DNA from: Hymenolepis diminuta
Taxonomy: Eukaryota > Platyhelminthes > Cestoda > Cyclophyllidea > Hymenolepididae
Assembly: GCA_900708905.1 (NCBI GenBank)
Contig: CAADRB010000012.1
Coordinates: 913,235-977,234 of the forward strand
DNA: 64,000 nucleotides
Direction: 5' to 3'
Shown here piece after piece: positions 50,801 to 64,000 of the stretch. The position numbers and the translations under genes were made by a program. Every line of letters begins with the position of its first letter. The stretch's first letter is position 1. Below the pieces are notes generated by a model. It saw only the letters and a program-made list of their open reading frames with translations, searched no databases and was not told the origin of the DNA.

Positions 50801-53800
50801 GTCATTTTATATCGCAGCTTGTAAATTTTCTTTGTTTTCAATAGGGTTAAGTAAGGAGATTACTTTTAACTATACGCCAAAAAATCTTAATGAATCGATG
50901 TAAATATTCATTTTCAGCTGTTAACCAAGCACAAGTTTGTTACTATTTCAGTAATGACAAAATACTTCAGACAGAGAAGCAAATATTTTGTGGCGATTTA
51001 AATGCTCTATAAAATAACCTGCATCAGACTTTGGAAAATAATTAATCAGTTCTTATTTTCCTTTAAAACTAAAAATATAATTCTTCAGGATGAAAAAATA
51101 AATCGTCCTTACAACCCATTTGAATGTTAGAAGGGGAAAAAGGATGCAGATCTGTATTGGTTGAAGTGGTGCCAACAACTAATTTTTAAACGTTTGCAAT
51201 TTGGAAGTTAAAGATTCCTCTTATGTCAAACGAATTAAAGCCAATTTGCAAACCATGTTACCAAATGCTATTCTTCGCTCATGCATTTATCTTCAAGCTC
51301 CGCACTGAAAAGAAATCTTTAGCCGAAAATATCGTCAACTTTTCAAAACTCAAAAGGGCAGAGAAATATCAAAAGCGTCCCAAGATTCCAAAAAAACTTC
51401 AGATATCAAAACTCTTTCTTCATAAATCACTTTTTCCTTATAACTTCTCCATAAATGTTACTTCTAAAGCCATGTATCACCCTCTCTTTGAATTTGCTGC
51501 TAATCGCACGTGTAGATTCAAAAGGAGCATAAGGTCACTCACGTATGATAACGACTATTAGATTAATATTATATGTTACTCTTTTTAGAAAATAAAGTTA
51601 TCTGTTTACAAAAATTTGTTCTTTTTTTAATGTCTTTGTGCAGGCTGACATTGAAACAATACTGTTTGTGCTAATGTTTTGTTACACGATATTCCCATTC
51701 AGTATATTCTCATACTGCTAATTACTTACATGCCTTCAATACTCTTATTGCTCATGCGCACGCAAGGATATTATATGCCAAGCGCCCTCCTGAGTAGAAA
51801 TGGGCAACAGACCAAGACGTCTATACTGATGCCTTAGTGCTTGCATTGTAAAATATAATATAAAAATAATAATCTAACCGGTTGGGGCGACTAAATTTAA
51901 GTCTTTTAACCTAAAAAGTCTTCATGCAAAGTTAGGTTTTGCAAAGAGGTCCAGACAGTCATACAACAATGAATGAACTGGAGGTGGGATCTTATTCATT
52001 AGTCTAATTAAGTATCTGAAGTATATATTTTTAGATAACTGAAACCTTCTTCAAAATTCAACACAGTGCACCTAATAAGGCAAAATCCGTAGGAAAAATT
52101 TTTATGATTGCAGTAAAGATTATTGCTTAATGTCGAGTAGCATTATGGCCAGAAGTGCATTAAAGAGAATGGGTCTACACAATTAACCCTCCGCAAATCC
52201 TGAGAGTCATTAAAACGTAACTACAGACAAATACTGATTGCTGATAAACGCTTTAATTCTATTCTCCTCTATTTATACATTTAGGATCCTAGACTCCACC
52301 TCCACTTCATTGGTCCAAAAATAACACATATAAAGACAGTTCTAATAAGTGGACAAACGCTAATTTTAGAAGAAAATGGATTGGCTAGTAGGCGAAACAA
52401 GAATTCTTGAGAAAGCTGTTTTTAAACTGTTAAGATTCAGATATTTAAGTGCCTACTAGTTCTCCGTCCCATATCATCAAAAGAATATTACATGGAGTTG
52501 GTCTTGGGAGAATTAAGTAGCTTTTATCTCGTTTATGAAGCTAATTTAGGTTAAAGACTGAATAGACCCTTATGGAAATAATGATCTTATTAAAGATAAC
52601 AGGTAAAAACAGTCTTTCCGAGTAAAAAGATTGTGAGTTGTGTAGGTCAACATTTATATTGGAAAGGTGGAAATGAATGGAAGGGGAAGGATGAAAGAAT
52701 TACCAAGAGCAGCTAGGAACGAGCACAAACGGAGTTGAGAGGATGCGACGAAATAAGGTACAATAGGACGGTTGATCGATTTCACTTTCTTTTTTCAGTA
52801 CTATGTAACTGACAGTTAAGACAGAGACATGAGTCAGTAGAGAGGCTGAGGAGGTCTGAGTCAGTACGTGGAGGTGCTACAAGAACAATCAGTCGAAATG
52901 TATAAAAATATATAGTAGAAATTATACGGTTAATATGATTTAATTAATCCATGAGATGGTAATTGGAGAACACAGACTCAAAAATTAGCATAAATTTCTA
53001 TTGTATCATATGCATAATTTATGACTTAATGTAAGAAGTAAAAGGATGATCAAGTCAAAAGATCAAAATAACTCATATAGAGTATGTGTGATAAGTTAGA
53101 TGACATGATGATACCGATATAGAAGTGGACATGCATTATTGAAGGTAGATTAATCTTTCCAGTCTCATTCCTTTCCAATAGAACACTTCCCTTTCTTCCT
53201 ATTAGATCCAGCAAATACAACCTCGTTGGGCGTGACTTTTGCCTAGGCATATGTTGTTTATTCGCACAAAAACATTTTGAATATCCGTTAAAGCGCACAA
53301 AAGTAATGATGGTCCATTTGTTTGACTATCATGGATTATAAAATACAAATTGAAAGATAGATTTAAGTAGCAAATATAGAGGAATCAAAAATTTGCGCAT
53401 AATTAACTTAATTTCTCAACACAAAACTCTATAAAATTTTAAGTAACTCATTCAGATAACTATTTTCTGTCGCGATTGAAAATCCGTCTCAATACAATAC
53501 TTTTAGAAAAGAGTTTTGGCATACTAAATATTTATACCACCACCCTTTCTAATTATTACGAATTAATTTGACATAATTTTCCAAGTTTAAAAAAATGTAA
53601 TTCAAGAAAAAAAATAGCAACATAATATTTTGAATTTATAAACGTAATTGAGTAATTCAGTGATGAGTACAGAAGAAAATGAAGTTGGGAAATGATGTTG
53701 TTATATCAAAACATATCAACTCGATCTGAGCTAAAAGACCTAAGATTAACGTCTCCGTATACAAAAATGAATGGAGTCAGTAAAAAATCTATGTAACTAC

Positions 53801-54799
53801 ATATGGTTTTAGAATACTTGCAAATGACCTACGCTATTTATCTTGATCTTATAGTGAATATTTTTCCCCAATTAAAATGTGCTCTCCATGCTCACGAATC
53901 AATTATTACAAAGATATAAGACAAATTGCTGTCTGCGGAAACGAGAGAGCTTAATCCCCCAGTTGTGACCTCAAGTTCGCATGCAAAACTACGATGTTCC
54001 CTTGAATGATTTATTTATTAATGAAGCGATTGGAGTACTTACGTGGCCATTGAGTGATCATTGCTAGGCCTCTGTTTGCTAAAATCTTTCCACCAGGTTA
54101 ACAACCCGTCTATTTCTATACAGCTGGCAGAATGAAACAGGATTAGAATTTAACTGATCCATTAACAGCTGGATGGCACTCCAATGGCCGTCATTTCTAA
54201 TCTCTTCTTTCTCTCACTTCTATAAAAATAACTCTCCCATAATCACTTTCGCCAATCACATTTGTCATCCGCTGCACCCAAGAGCATCTGCACTCAGCCT
54301 TAGCGGTCAATGCATCTATCAACCCCTCAGACCACTCGATCTCTCTCCTCGAAGATCTCTATTAAAAAACATGCAATTTGTAACTGTCTTCTCTCATTAT
54401 TCAGCAATCGGAATGCAGATCAGTAGAAGATAGGGGGTATAGGCCTACGGAAGAGTACTGGGCCAAAAACCAGAAAACAAATTGCTGGTTTTCATCCCCC
54501 CTAACATCACCTGCATACTTGAACTTTTCTCAGGTTAAATCACTTGAGTAAGTCCACCACCCAGATAATGACCAACCTAAACAATAGTTTCGCTAGCCTA
54601 GACCTAGATTAAATGTTTACAGTTCCATAAAGTTGCGTCTTATTAATTCTTTCAATTATTAGTATAACAAGATAATGATAACAGAAAATAACCCACATTT
54701 TTCAAAAATAACAATTCTTAAACAGCTGATTTGCGAGATATAAGATTTGTAAATTAAGACTTTTCTATGCTGTCTAGCCACTATGATTCATCTGCCTAC

Positions 54800-54870
54800 T
54801 AAATATAGGTAGACTATAGTTGACTCAGATTCCGAGAGACAAGAACGAATACAGTTAACGAAGGGAATTT
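54800..54870 (+). repeat. Repeat family C, copy 2
   Basis: Contains GTAGACTATAGTTGACTCAG; partner of the segment near 44820. Confidence 0.4.
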
Positions 54871-57800
54871 ATGAACAAAACAGTCATTAATGAAGTTGTT
54901 TTCATACTGTTGGCACCATTAGACTGGTAACAGTTATTGTCTCACATAACTGTCAAGCTGAAAGCGAGCGATAAGCATGCTGGACGACTTGGAGGCAAAC
55001 TGTAGAAATCAATTATCCCTTATCAACAACTCTGCAACCTTCCAGTCAAAAAGGTTGTTTCCGTTATTAATATTTAATTCATTGGCTATATAGTAAAGAT
55101 GAGATTTTTGATACCGTCAAATATTTCAAACAAATGTGATTGGTTAAATTTGTTTTCAAAAGTATCAAAACCTGGATCTAACAAACGAGACCGGTTACTA
55201 CTTGATCTTTACATAAATCGTCGATTTGTATTTCGATTTTAATGTGTTTAATATAACACAGTCAGCTACATATTTCCCCTTACAAATCGAGTTTCAAAAT
55301 CAAATTTTTGATGATAATCTTCAATTTTTCGTAAGTTTCTAGAAGCCTTCCAGTGAATCACTATCTTTGATAGGTTATTTTGTCTTTTGATCTTCGATAG
55401 CTTCAGGCATTTAATTTGTATAATTTTATCCAATAAACAGATACAGTAAGAGTTTGTAAACTTGATGCTCCTGAATGATATAGCGTAGTGTTGTTAGTAT
55501 AAATTTGAGTCAGTGTTACAAACTTTCTTAATTCGCGTAAGGTCCTTATGATTTATAATTTAGACAGGTTTATCTCTTCAGCTCGTGTAAAATATTTTCA
55601 TATTATTGTCGTGTTGTTGACGCAAAGTTTAGTTAAACGTAATGTACAGTGATTGTAAATGTAAAGGAAAAGGTGATTTCCATGACATATAGTTTGAGAA
55701 AAGTGATGTTTACTATTCGCGTTTGAAAATTTTACAACTTATAATCATATTACTTTACTGATAAGTTTATAAACGGACATAAGGTGCGATCGATCACATT
55801 TTTGAACTTCGTTTGAAGTTCCTATCTTTTGCCTAAAGCTTCATAAAATCCATTTCTGCTATTGAATACCGAAAAATTGTAATATCAACCGTTACAATCT
55901 TATTATCTTCTCAAAATAGCCTGTAAAAGATAGAACTCAATAGTAATACTCCAAAATTTTGCAAGGCAGCAGCATTGCAATTTAGCATATTTCAAAAAAT
56001 ATAAGAATTTTTAATTTTTCTTGAATAAAACTGATTCATTTTCTTCCAACTTCAATTATCTGTCATCTGTCTGTCAATGATAGTGCTTTACGCAAAGGAA
56101 TATACTCATTCTAAACTCTCACAATGATTTATAAAAGATACAAGATCAGAGAACCCTAATGACATTCCCTGTTTCGCCTGTTTATTACAACCCGGGTCGC
56201 CCTTGCTTATTACTTAGGTTTTTTTCCATTCTTTTCTAAGTTCCAACACCTCCTCCTACTCCTTTATTCCTTCATCTCCCATTCCAATACGTCTGCCCAA
56301 TAAATACGTTCCAGATTTAATATTGATTTTATCATTTGAGAAGGCATTTGTTCTCTGTTTGCCTCAAAGAAGGTCATTCTTTTTGTTTCGTTTTAACTTT
56401 TTGTTTTAAGTCTAGCTTGATTGCACTCCTAAGGTCAATTTCCGACGATATTAATGTTGCTTCAAAGTAACTTATAATGACCATCTTAATATAATCTGCT
56501 TGTTAGTCAATTTCCAACACTTCGGATATGAACTATAAAACATATTTTGCACGCAATTGCTCCCTCGAAAAATTAGGAGTCAAACTACTGACAGCAGTGC
56601 TCTATGATTTCAGATGAAGTTAATATTTCTAAGTTCAATAATGTAAGTTTTATAACATGTATGTGGAAGAGGAAAGAAATTTAAATTCTGAATCTCTCCA
56701 GATCTTCATATTTAACCAACTTGATTAGTCATCACATCACCGGTTGTGCACTGGTGGGCGTTGATCTCCTGACTCCGACTTCTCAGATGTACCCGTTGAC
56801 TAATACGTTGCTAGCGTTCTGATAAATATAAGGTCATAGAATTGCCTGAATTGTCTTCTCTTATCATTTTCCGACCGTTTTAGCATTATGATCAAATTGT
56901 GTTACCTTTACTTCTTTTTCTTCCCTTCCTAATGTTTAAAAATGTTAATCAATACTTGCTTTACCGTAAATAATAATAAAATCACATACAAATCGTAACT
57001 CAAAAATAAATTATTTTTAGCAGTCTTTTTTTATAAAGATTTATCGACAATTCTTGACTTTGGTTTTGGTATTGATCATGAGGTATTGTTTGCAGGGGGA
57101 GAGAGTGTTTTAAACAATAGGAGGGAGGGCTATTGTTTTCAATTTACATTGTCTGACCGCAGCGTTGAATTCATGCAGCTAGTTCGTGCTAACGTCACAA
57201 GCCCACAATAAAGATTTATGGCCATTCGAAATATTAAAATATTCATAGAAACGAAAATCGGTATCTGTCTCAACCCATTCGTGTTCTGATAAATGGTGGT
57301 ATACTTAAAAAAAACATCGGGAAATTTTTAGCCGGTATTGAAAAGGTGTACAACTGTATATTTACAAAGCCTGGAATGAGTAATTTATTACGATCTTCAA
57401 CATACAATATGATTAAAGGAAGTAAATGGTTGATGAATGAGATTATTTAAGAAATTTTAGAAACTGCGAAAGAGGAGTGAAAGTGAAACAGGCAGCAGTC
57501 CGCAGTACGCACAGATTATTGCTGTGCTTTACTTGAGTTAGACGAAAAACTCTAAGAACTGTGAGATCGCAATGAGAATACGAGGATAGTTCGTAATTGT
57601 GAGGCCAGATGTTCAGACCCTGGGATGTTTCCTCTGGATGTCTCACAAAATATTTTGAATAATCCGGCACACAGTTTCTATCTACCCCAACATCTGTAAA
57701 ATCGGTACGATTCAATGGATTCTCTTTTTAATTTCGAATTCTGTAGAATCTAATACGGCATACAATCGGAAATGCAATTACCTTAAGTCGCTAAAGCTTT

Positions 57801-58613
57801 CACAAATACTTGATTGTTGAATATGTGACCGTCCATACTATTACTGCCGTTAAGAATAAGTGCAAATAATTTGTATTCATCACTAAAATGAATGTCACAC
57901 ATAGATCGTCGTTAGAATTTTTACTGTCTATCCTGTATTTTGTAATCCTGAATAATGAAAGCCCGATTTCAACACAAACAGAATGAAAAAAATGGAGCGC
58001 CACGAACCGTCTAATATTAAATTGTACTAAAGATAATACAGTTGGAAGTTCTTGTAAAGTATTTTAGGGACAACATTTTGAGAGTCCTCTGACATAGCCA
58101 ATTTTTCAGAACCATGGAAATTCGTATTCGATTCTCATTCCATAATACGACAGATAATGGGATCACCGAGTAAATTTGTCAGTGGGTGGCATGTCCAGAC
58201 GCTCTTGTGTACAATTTGAGATTGTTCTACTTGTGGCTGACTTGTATTTTACGTTAGTTAATACAACAATTGCACGTCCGGTGTATGAATTCATTAGCCT
58301 CCAATAATTAACACTAATCTATTATGGAATTGATTCATCTTCTCTCAAGCGAATATGCTATCGATACATACGTATTATACTCGCTAAAAGTAAGGCTTCT
58401 TGAGCCGATCTCATACTAGTAGAGTGGGGAGCTATTAATCAAACCAAGGTTCCACACAGACGATCCTCAAATACCCGGAGAGGGAGGAAAGGTGATCCAA
58501 AATCCAGTTTTGATTTATTTATATATTTTATCTTGTATTAATGGATAAATAAAGCTAACTGTACGTGAAAAATTCGAAATTGTGTTTTTTTTTACAAATT
58601 TAATATCGCCCAT

Positions 58614-58636
58614 TTCAAGCGGGAAGACCGCTTGAA
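58614..58636. repeat. Short perfect stem-loop
   Basis: Nine-base arms TTCAAGCGG and CCGCTTGAA around GAAGA. Isolated; no function evident. Confidence 0.7.
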
Positions 58637-60309
58637 GTCATTTTAAATATTTGATCTTTAGGTACAGTTTATTTTGAAAACACGGTTCGGTAGAAAGACT
58701 TAAGAACTTTTAGTGATGAAGGTGTGCAATTCGTACTCATTATTGGTTTAAGTATGAGCCTATTCAGAAATGTAGACTCATATGTCTGATATGAAGACCA
58801 GTTATTTGTTGGTTACTCACCTATTTAACAATAAATGCCACACCGTCAATTCTGCCTACCACAACTTTGGTCAATATATAACTTCGTAGCTTTGGTACGC
58901 TGCGAAAACGCTTCATTTCTGCTCCAAATCTGTGATCCCCTCTCTTTTTTATTCTGATTCCTGCTTGATGTCCAATTTTGACATCTGTATACTACTTCGT
59001 CTTCTGCTTGAGGAAAAATAGATAATCACTGGTAAAGTAAAGGGTTTTATTTTAGGGTAACAGAGCTCCGTATTCTTGGAAGTCTTTGTACTAAATTTAT
59101 TCAAAACCGTATCATTGGCTACTGTCAACTTCTTCTCTCTTTATCGTTTGTTTTTCTTACTTTTTAAGGTATTTGAATCAAGATAGTTAGGCTTCTGAAT
59201 TTCTGGACAAAACATGGTTTTTCAAATAGAGTTTTCAAAGGAAAATATGACAAATGATGAAAAAAATATTCGTGGCATCCTGAATTAGAAATTCAGTTCC
59301 CTGCAACGTTTAGGGTCTTGGCTAGCAGTTCTTAGCTAAAAGTTTTAAAAGTGGTTGTTTACTTAACAGCCAGTATTAGAAATATTCAGAACTGATTGAA
59401 GCATACATTTTATTTATGTTAAAAGAATGAGCAAACACATGTTTTAATTTATATGAACTATGAAAAGAATCTCTTTAACTCAATTTCATCATTTAGCTTA
59501 AGCACTGGGATTCTAATGGCAAGCGTTAAATTTTAACCGCGGTATCATAAACGTATTATAGATTTAATTGGTCCGATTTTACCCTTACCAAATTTTAAAA
59601 AGGCAAAATATTTTAATAAAATAATCAAATTCAAATTTAAGCCTTTTATATTTCATTTGCAGGCATCTTAAAAAGTAACCTCAATTAAGTCTCAAAAAGC
59701 TGTATTAAATTATATATAAATTGCAATAAATATTGTTGGGATAATTGGCCTCATTTGATTGGACAACTGAGTTGCCAAACACTCTCTTCTCGGTTCCAGT
59801 TTTATAACTTGAGAAACTGCCAGAGTGTTAATATAATTAGCAAAGCTGGTGATAACAATAAGTGTGATAAACTTATAGGACCATATTGCTCTAGTTTTGG
59901 CAATGATAGCAAGGGTAAAATGTAAATAAAACATCTGTTGCATACTTATGCTTATACTCAGTAACCAATCCGGTTAATTTGACATCGCCCAAACCAATGA
60001 AGCGCAGCTGAGTAGTCACACGTCCGCACTCCCAATGCTGGCATAAAACAAATGCGTTATTTGTGCTTTTGATCACAATAAATGAGTTGAGACTAATGCT
60101 TTGAGCCCACGCGCTTATAACAAGGTCCATCACCAAGTTCTGTTGTTATTAGGAGCATAATTTTTCCCAATAAACCAATTACATAGATGCCTTTGAGGCT
60201 AAGGAAAATATTCAAGATACAGACGTATGCTAAATGAGGTTAGAAAACGAAAATTGCCGGTTGAACGCCATGGCCAGTTGGGATACACGAGGTGGATTGT
60301 GTAAGAAGA

Positions 60310-60610
60310 ATGGATTCAAAAAAGCAGCACAGAAAATCGCGATCAGGACGATCTCGCGAAGAGGGCAGACAGCAGTATACCATCGAACCCCTTCTCAATC
60401 CTCCTCCTTCCGGTTCGCTTACCCAGTCCTTTAGGGGCATTCTCACTACAACTGAAGGCCAACCGACAAACCCACAAGGCATTTCGCCACTTCAAATTTG
60501 TCCACCACCACCTGGGCCCATTCCTTTTCATGGCTTTACATCAGCAGCAGCCACTTGCCCTCATTCCCCTTCCCAACAAAAGCCGGATTATAATATATCT
60601 CTCGTGAGTC
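60310..60610 (+). CDS. Proline-rich first exon of a second gene (putative)
   Basis: ATG at 60310 (context AGAATGG) begins MDSKKQHRKSRSGRSREEGR, then a Pro/Thr/Ser-rich stretch (IEPLLNPPPSGSLTQ, CPPPPGPIPFHGFTS) and DYNISLVS. The frame is open back to 60265, and a weak acceptor at 60277 would allow an upstream exon instead. Donor gtatgt at 60611 leaves phase 1, which the next micro-exon completes. A gtgagt at 60604 is an alternative but gives an early stop. Basic then Pro-rich, probably disordered; no domain recognised. The frame and phase do not fit a direct join from SIK exon 18, so I treat it as a separate gene. Confidence 0.5.
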
Positions 60611-60686
60611 GTATGTATTATATACCCTATGACATGTTTTTTGATTATTTCATATGGTGTATCCATTGATTTGATGTTTGCCAAAG

Positions 60687-60712
60687 AAGATGAAATGTCC
60701 AAAGACCTAGCG
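60687..60712 (+). CDS. 26-nt micro-exon of the putative second gene
   Basis: Between acceptor tttgccaaag (ending 60686) and donor gtaagt at 60713. With the phase-1 base of the previous exon it reads QDEMSKDLA and ends in phase 0. The 76-bp intron before it matches the 69-77 bp short introns of the SIK gene. The acceptor has a weak pyrimidine tract. Confidence 0.42.
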
Positions 60713-63700
60713 GTAAGTAAAGCTTGATCTTAATCGGCAATCGAGACTTGATGTTTTGAGAGGAATTATCCTAGATATCCTTACCAGAATAAATTGTTAT
60801 CAGCCGTTAAAATTTAATTATCATGCTTTATATTTGCAAAATTTTGAATAAAATTTAAAATTTACTGAATCGGCCCACCATACGTTTATTTTTCATCATA
60901 TTGTCTAGTCTTTCGAATTTGAAGTCGTTCATTGTTATTAATTGGTTTTGATCATTCGGTTATATTTAAACATACTTTGAAACAGGTAGACAGATCAATA
61001 GTATTAAATCTGAAGCATATTTAGAAAAGTAAAATGCCCTTGGTTCGCAGAATGACGTTTCTTTTTACTGGTATTCAAGTTGTATTGCAAATTACAAAAA
61101 CTAAGACTACGATCTATTTGTCCGATTTGGACCTTTGATTCTGGCCACTGGAAATCGTGATCGAGTAATTTTTTGAACGTTTTATGGAAACCTCCCCCAC
61201 AGAACATCAGTGTTGAATTTGGAATACGTAAGATAATGGTTGGTAATGCCTGCTGTTGGTATTGAGATTTTAGTCTTAAAAGTGTGGGTATCCAGATTAG
61301 AAAATCATCAGTGCACTAGCACTAAAGAGCATAACCAACCATGTTGGTCACCAGAGGTGAGCTTAAGATTAATTGGTGTCCGCTCCTTTCCCATGGAAGT
61401 TATTCTGGCTGGTCAGCGAAGTAATATTTTCAAAATTTCGAGTCACCATGAAGGCTCAATTAAGCTACCCCTCTACCTAAGATGGGTCTGGGGTTAAATT
61501 TTCATAACCATCCATACGCGTTTCCATCCCATAACGATTTCAGCGTAGTAATAAGTTGCTTAAATATTCCGTTTGCGAGAAGATATTAACCATTTAAAGT
61601 TTCGAAAAATCAAGTTCATTTTTGCCAAGTTCTATCATAATTGCAAACTTTGAACTCTCGACCTATTAAGTTATCACAAAATATTGTTTTACTAAATTTG
61701 ATTTTCATTCGAATATAGCTAAATCATGGAAAACTTTTAGAGTTTTTAAATTTTAAAAAGTAGCCAATGTGAGATCTGCTAGCGAGGTTATTTATGGTTC
61801 ATTTCAGAAAATTAAATTTAAAATTTAATTTTTTGGTCCCTTATGACGAGTAAATATACAATTTCTTTACATAGATATTCAGTATGAATTAATAATTATA
61901 AAGACCCAAATAAGAGAAATTTTGAACAAACTTAATTTAGTAAATCATTTTTTCACAAATAGTTTAAGTTAACCACTTTTCAAGTTATTTTCATTCTAAA
62001 TTATAATAGATTTTATTTGACAAATTAGCGTTAGAAACAAAATAAGCCGATGTTATGATTTAAAGAAATGAAAAAATCGACTCCGGGTAAAGGTTTTTAA
62101 TTTCATTTTTTTAAATGATTATCACTGCCTTTGTGTGACGAAATTAAAAGATGCATTACTCCCATTTTGACGAAGAACACATTTTTTTCCTAAATAGATC
62201 ATTTTTAGTAAAAAAAGACATTTCGTTGACATGTTATAAGATTGATGAGCCTCTTGGGAGCAGTTTAATTGTTCGGGGAATCACCTGTCAAATTTTAGCC
62301 ATGATAGAAAAAATTTCAAATGTTTTCAACAAAAACTTGTAAATGTTTTTTTGCAAAAATACTCATAAGGAATATTTTTTGCATTTTCTGTGCTCTTTTT
62401 TGGTTTAAAAATGAGACATAAGCTGAAAGAGAAGTTTGCAAAATATCAGAAAATGACCTTGAAGATGTAAAAATTATCTGACCAAAACCCCAAAAATTCA
62501 AAAATTTTATTATTTTTTTAAATCCACAGATCACAGAATAGACAAAAGGTTTAACATAAAAATTGTTTTCCGGCTTTAGACTATTTAAATACGTTGCTCG
62601 GGATTTTAAAATCTGCAGCGGTTAAATGCGTCAAAAAATGAATTACCTGACCTCGTATAGTGATCACAGAAATGTGTCTACGCTCAAATAATGTAAGCCA
62701 GTGTCACCATGCAATATCGGTCACCAGGGGAAAAACATAAGTTGAAACAATAGATTTCATGTCACGAATCCATTTGTCCAAACTTGAAATGACCTGTTGC
62801 GTAATTGCGATCACTCTATTTATGTTCCCCATTTTGTTCCTCTGATGATATGACTTTATTCACGCCACCTCCCTTCGCTCTATCGTTTAAAGAACTAGTG
62901 ACTCCAAATTGATGTGTTGATGCTTTTCCTAAACGGTTAAACATTGTCCATAATTAAGACTAGTTCACTTCTGAAAAGAGTCTTCTCTCCCATTCTCTGA
63001 CTCCTGTTACCTACTGCTACGTCTTGGATATATAACAGCAGGACCGACCACTTTAAATTGATCAGCCCGTCAATGAACACTGGATATGACGTACACAAAG
63101 TTACTCAGCGATCCAAGGAAAATTTTTACAAATTTCTTTTTAAACTAGCTGTTTTTTACCCCCAACTTAATTTTCAAATCCTGCTCGATCACCTCTCTTT
63201 ATCTTTTGTTAGATAATTTTACTAATGTCCAAGTTAGGTTGCTCTCCCATGATAAACAGTTGTAAAACATTGTATTAAAATATAATAATTTCATTTTGCA
63301 CAATGATGCATATTACAAATTCATTTAACAATTGGAAAGAACGGCAACAACATATTTGACTGTACAGTTTTAGACAAACTTAAATCCGCACAAGTGTAGT
63401 AATATATAAGATTGTTTAAAAACTTCCTAAAGGCAAAAGCCCAATTTTTTATAAAAAGAATAATTTTTTAACGTATATCTTGAGCAAATGAAGAGTAACA
63501 CGATGATGAACTTGTATTCTAAATTCCTAGTAGATGGATATCGAAACCTTGACCCCTTACTTACCGGATTAAAATGTTAACTTCTCCTTAACTGATGTAT
63601 GGTATTAGGAATTACAATTATCACTACTCCCACCAAAGCAACATGATGTCCAATTTTATTGCGAGAAGTAAATGAAATCGTTACTGAGAGCAATAGCATC

Positions 63701-64000
63701 ATTTGATTTCTGTATTCGGGTTGGGCAATGTTTACTAAATGGGTAGTTAATGTTCCAAAATTTCAAATAACATAATTCGGTAGGTGGTTGTCTACGATGT
63801 CCAGTGCTTACTAGACGAAATTTTTAATCACGTTGATCGATCTAACCACTTAATTTTCTTCCAACGGTTGAGAAAACAAATGATCGTGTACGATATTTAA
63901 CAGCTTTCTCTCTTAACAAAGCAGAGATTATGCAAATGGATAATAATAACTAAACTCATAAGTACATAACATTAGTATTCTGTAATGAATGATGTGATAT
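60713..64000. other. Intron or intergenic tail of the window
   Basis: AT-rich. A GC-richer patch at about 61240-61497 has an 85-codon ORF of unknown meaning (PMEVILAGQRSNIFKISSHH), possibly an old repeat. A family A repeat lies at the right end. No further exon is supported. Confidence 0.5.
63640..63950 (+). repeat. Dispersed repeat family A, copy 7
   Basis: CAATTTTATTGCGAGAAG, GAAATCGTTACTGAGAGCAA, TCATTTGATTTCTGTATTCG, GGGTAGTTAATGTTCCAAAA, TTGTCTACGATGTCCAGTGC and GCAGAGATTATGCAAATGG are in family order; an internal block is missing relative to copy 3. Confidence 0.7.

Larger units (their letters stand above)
36177..60264. other. 24-kb stretch without a convincing gene
   Basis: Intergenic, or a very long intron if exon 18 splices on. 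It is AT-rich with frequent stops and holds four copies of repeat family A, two family C segments, palindromes near 38886 and 43126, and a pyrimidine-rich patch at about 54173-54433. None of the longer ORFs (41317, 48067 minus, 51223) has a recognisable domain or coding-like composition. Confidence 0.55.

Noticed and set aside
51223..51561. 112-codon + strand ORF rich in Lys and Phe
   Set aside because: Composition follows local A/T content; no domain or gene signals.
60234..60434. Alternative frame ORF over the putative second gene
   Set aside because: Open for 66 codons but stops at 60434, whereas the other frame stays open, is Pro-rich and joins the micro-exon in phase.

Overview
The window is AT-rich eukaryotic DNA dominated by one large, intron-rich gene on the + strand. 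No bacterial, plasmid or phage signal is visible. Coding segments are short, GC-richer blocks bounded by standard splice signals, and intron sizes fall into two groups: several of about 70-120 bp and others of 0.4-8.6 kb. Base composition, gene style and a mariner relic fit a parasitic flatworm (cestode or trematode) best. That is an inference from style, not from a diagnostic sequence.

The main gene encodes a salt-inducible kinase (SIK; QIK/SIK2/SIK3-like branch of the AMPK-related, LKB1-activated kinases). The window opens inside it. Eighteen consecutive exons between 1520 and 36164 keep one reading frame across every junction. They encode about 1,310 residues: the end of the activation loop and the kinase C-lobe (exons 1-2), a UBA-like domain (exon 2), and a long disordered tail with five RRx[S/T] motifs, each in a different exon. 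One of these, RRSSDGAAD, closely resembles the 14-3-3/PKA site of animal SIK3 that is deleted in the mouse Sleepy mutant. The ATP-binding lobe and HRD loop must lie upstream. Exon 18 either splices on at 36165 or runs ten bases further to a TAG at 36174-36176; an AATAAA lies 250 bp beyond that.

The most striking structure is a near-identical inverted repeat of about 950 bp (20354-21305 and 31628-32578). Its copies sit in the two introns that flank exons 11-15. Both of these introns, and no others in the gene, begin with GC instead of GT. An inactivated, nearly full-length mariner (DD34D) copy lies beside the left arm.

From 36.2 to 60.3 kb I see no convincing gene. This stretch holds degenerate dispersed repeats, including a family of about 350 bp with at least seven copies in the window. 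At 60.3-60.7 kb a proline-rich coding segment and a 26-nt micro-exon are separated by a 76-bp intron. They look like the 5' part of a second + strand gene. The first 262 bases hold a coding-like relic with one in-frame stop. The rest is intron or intergenic sequence without recognisable genes.
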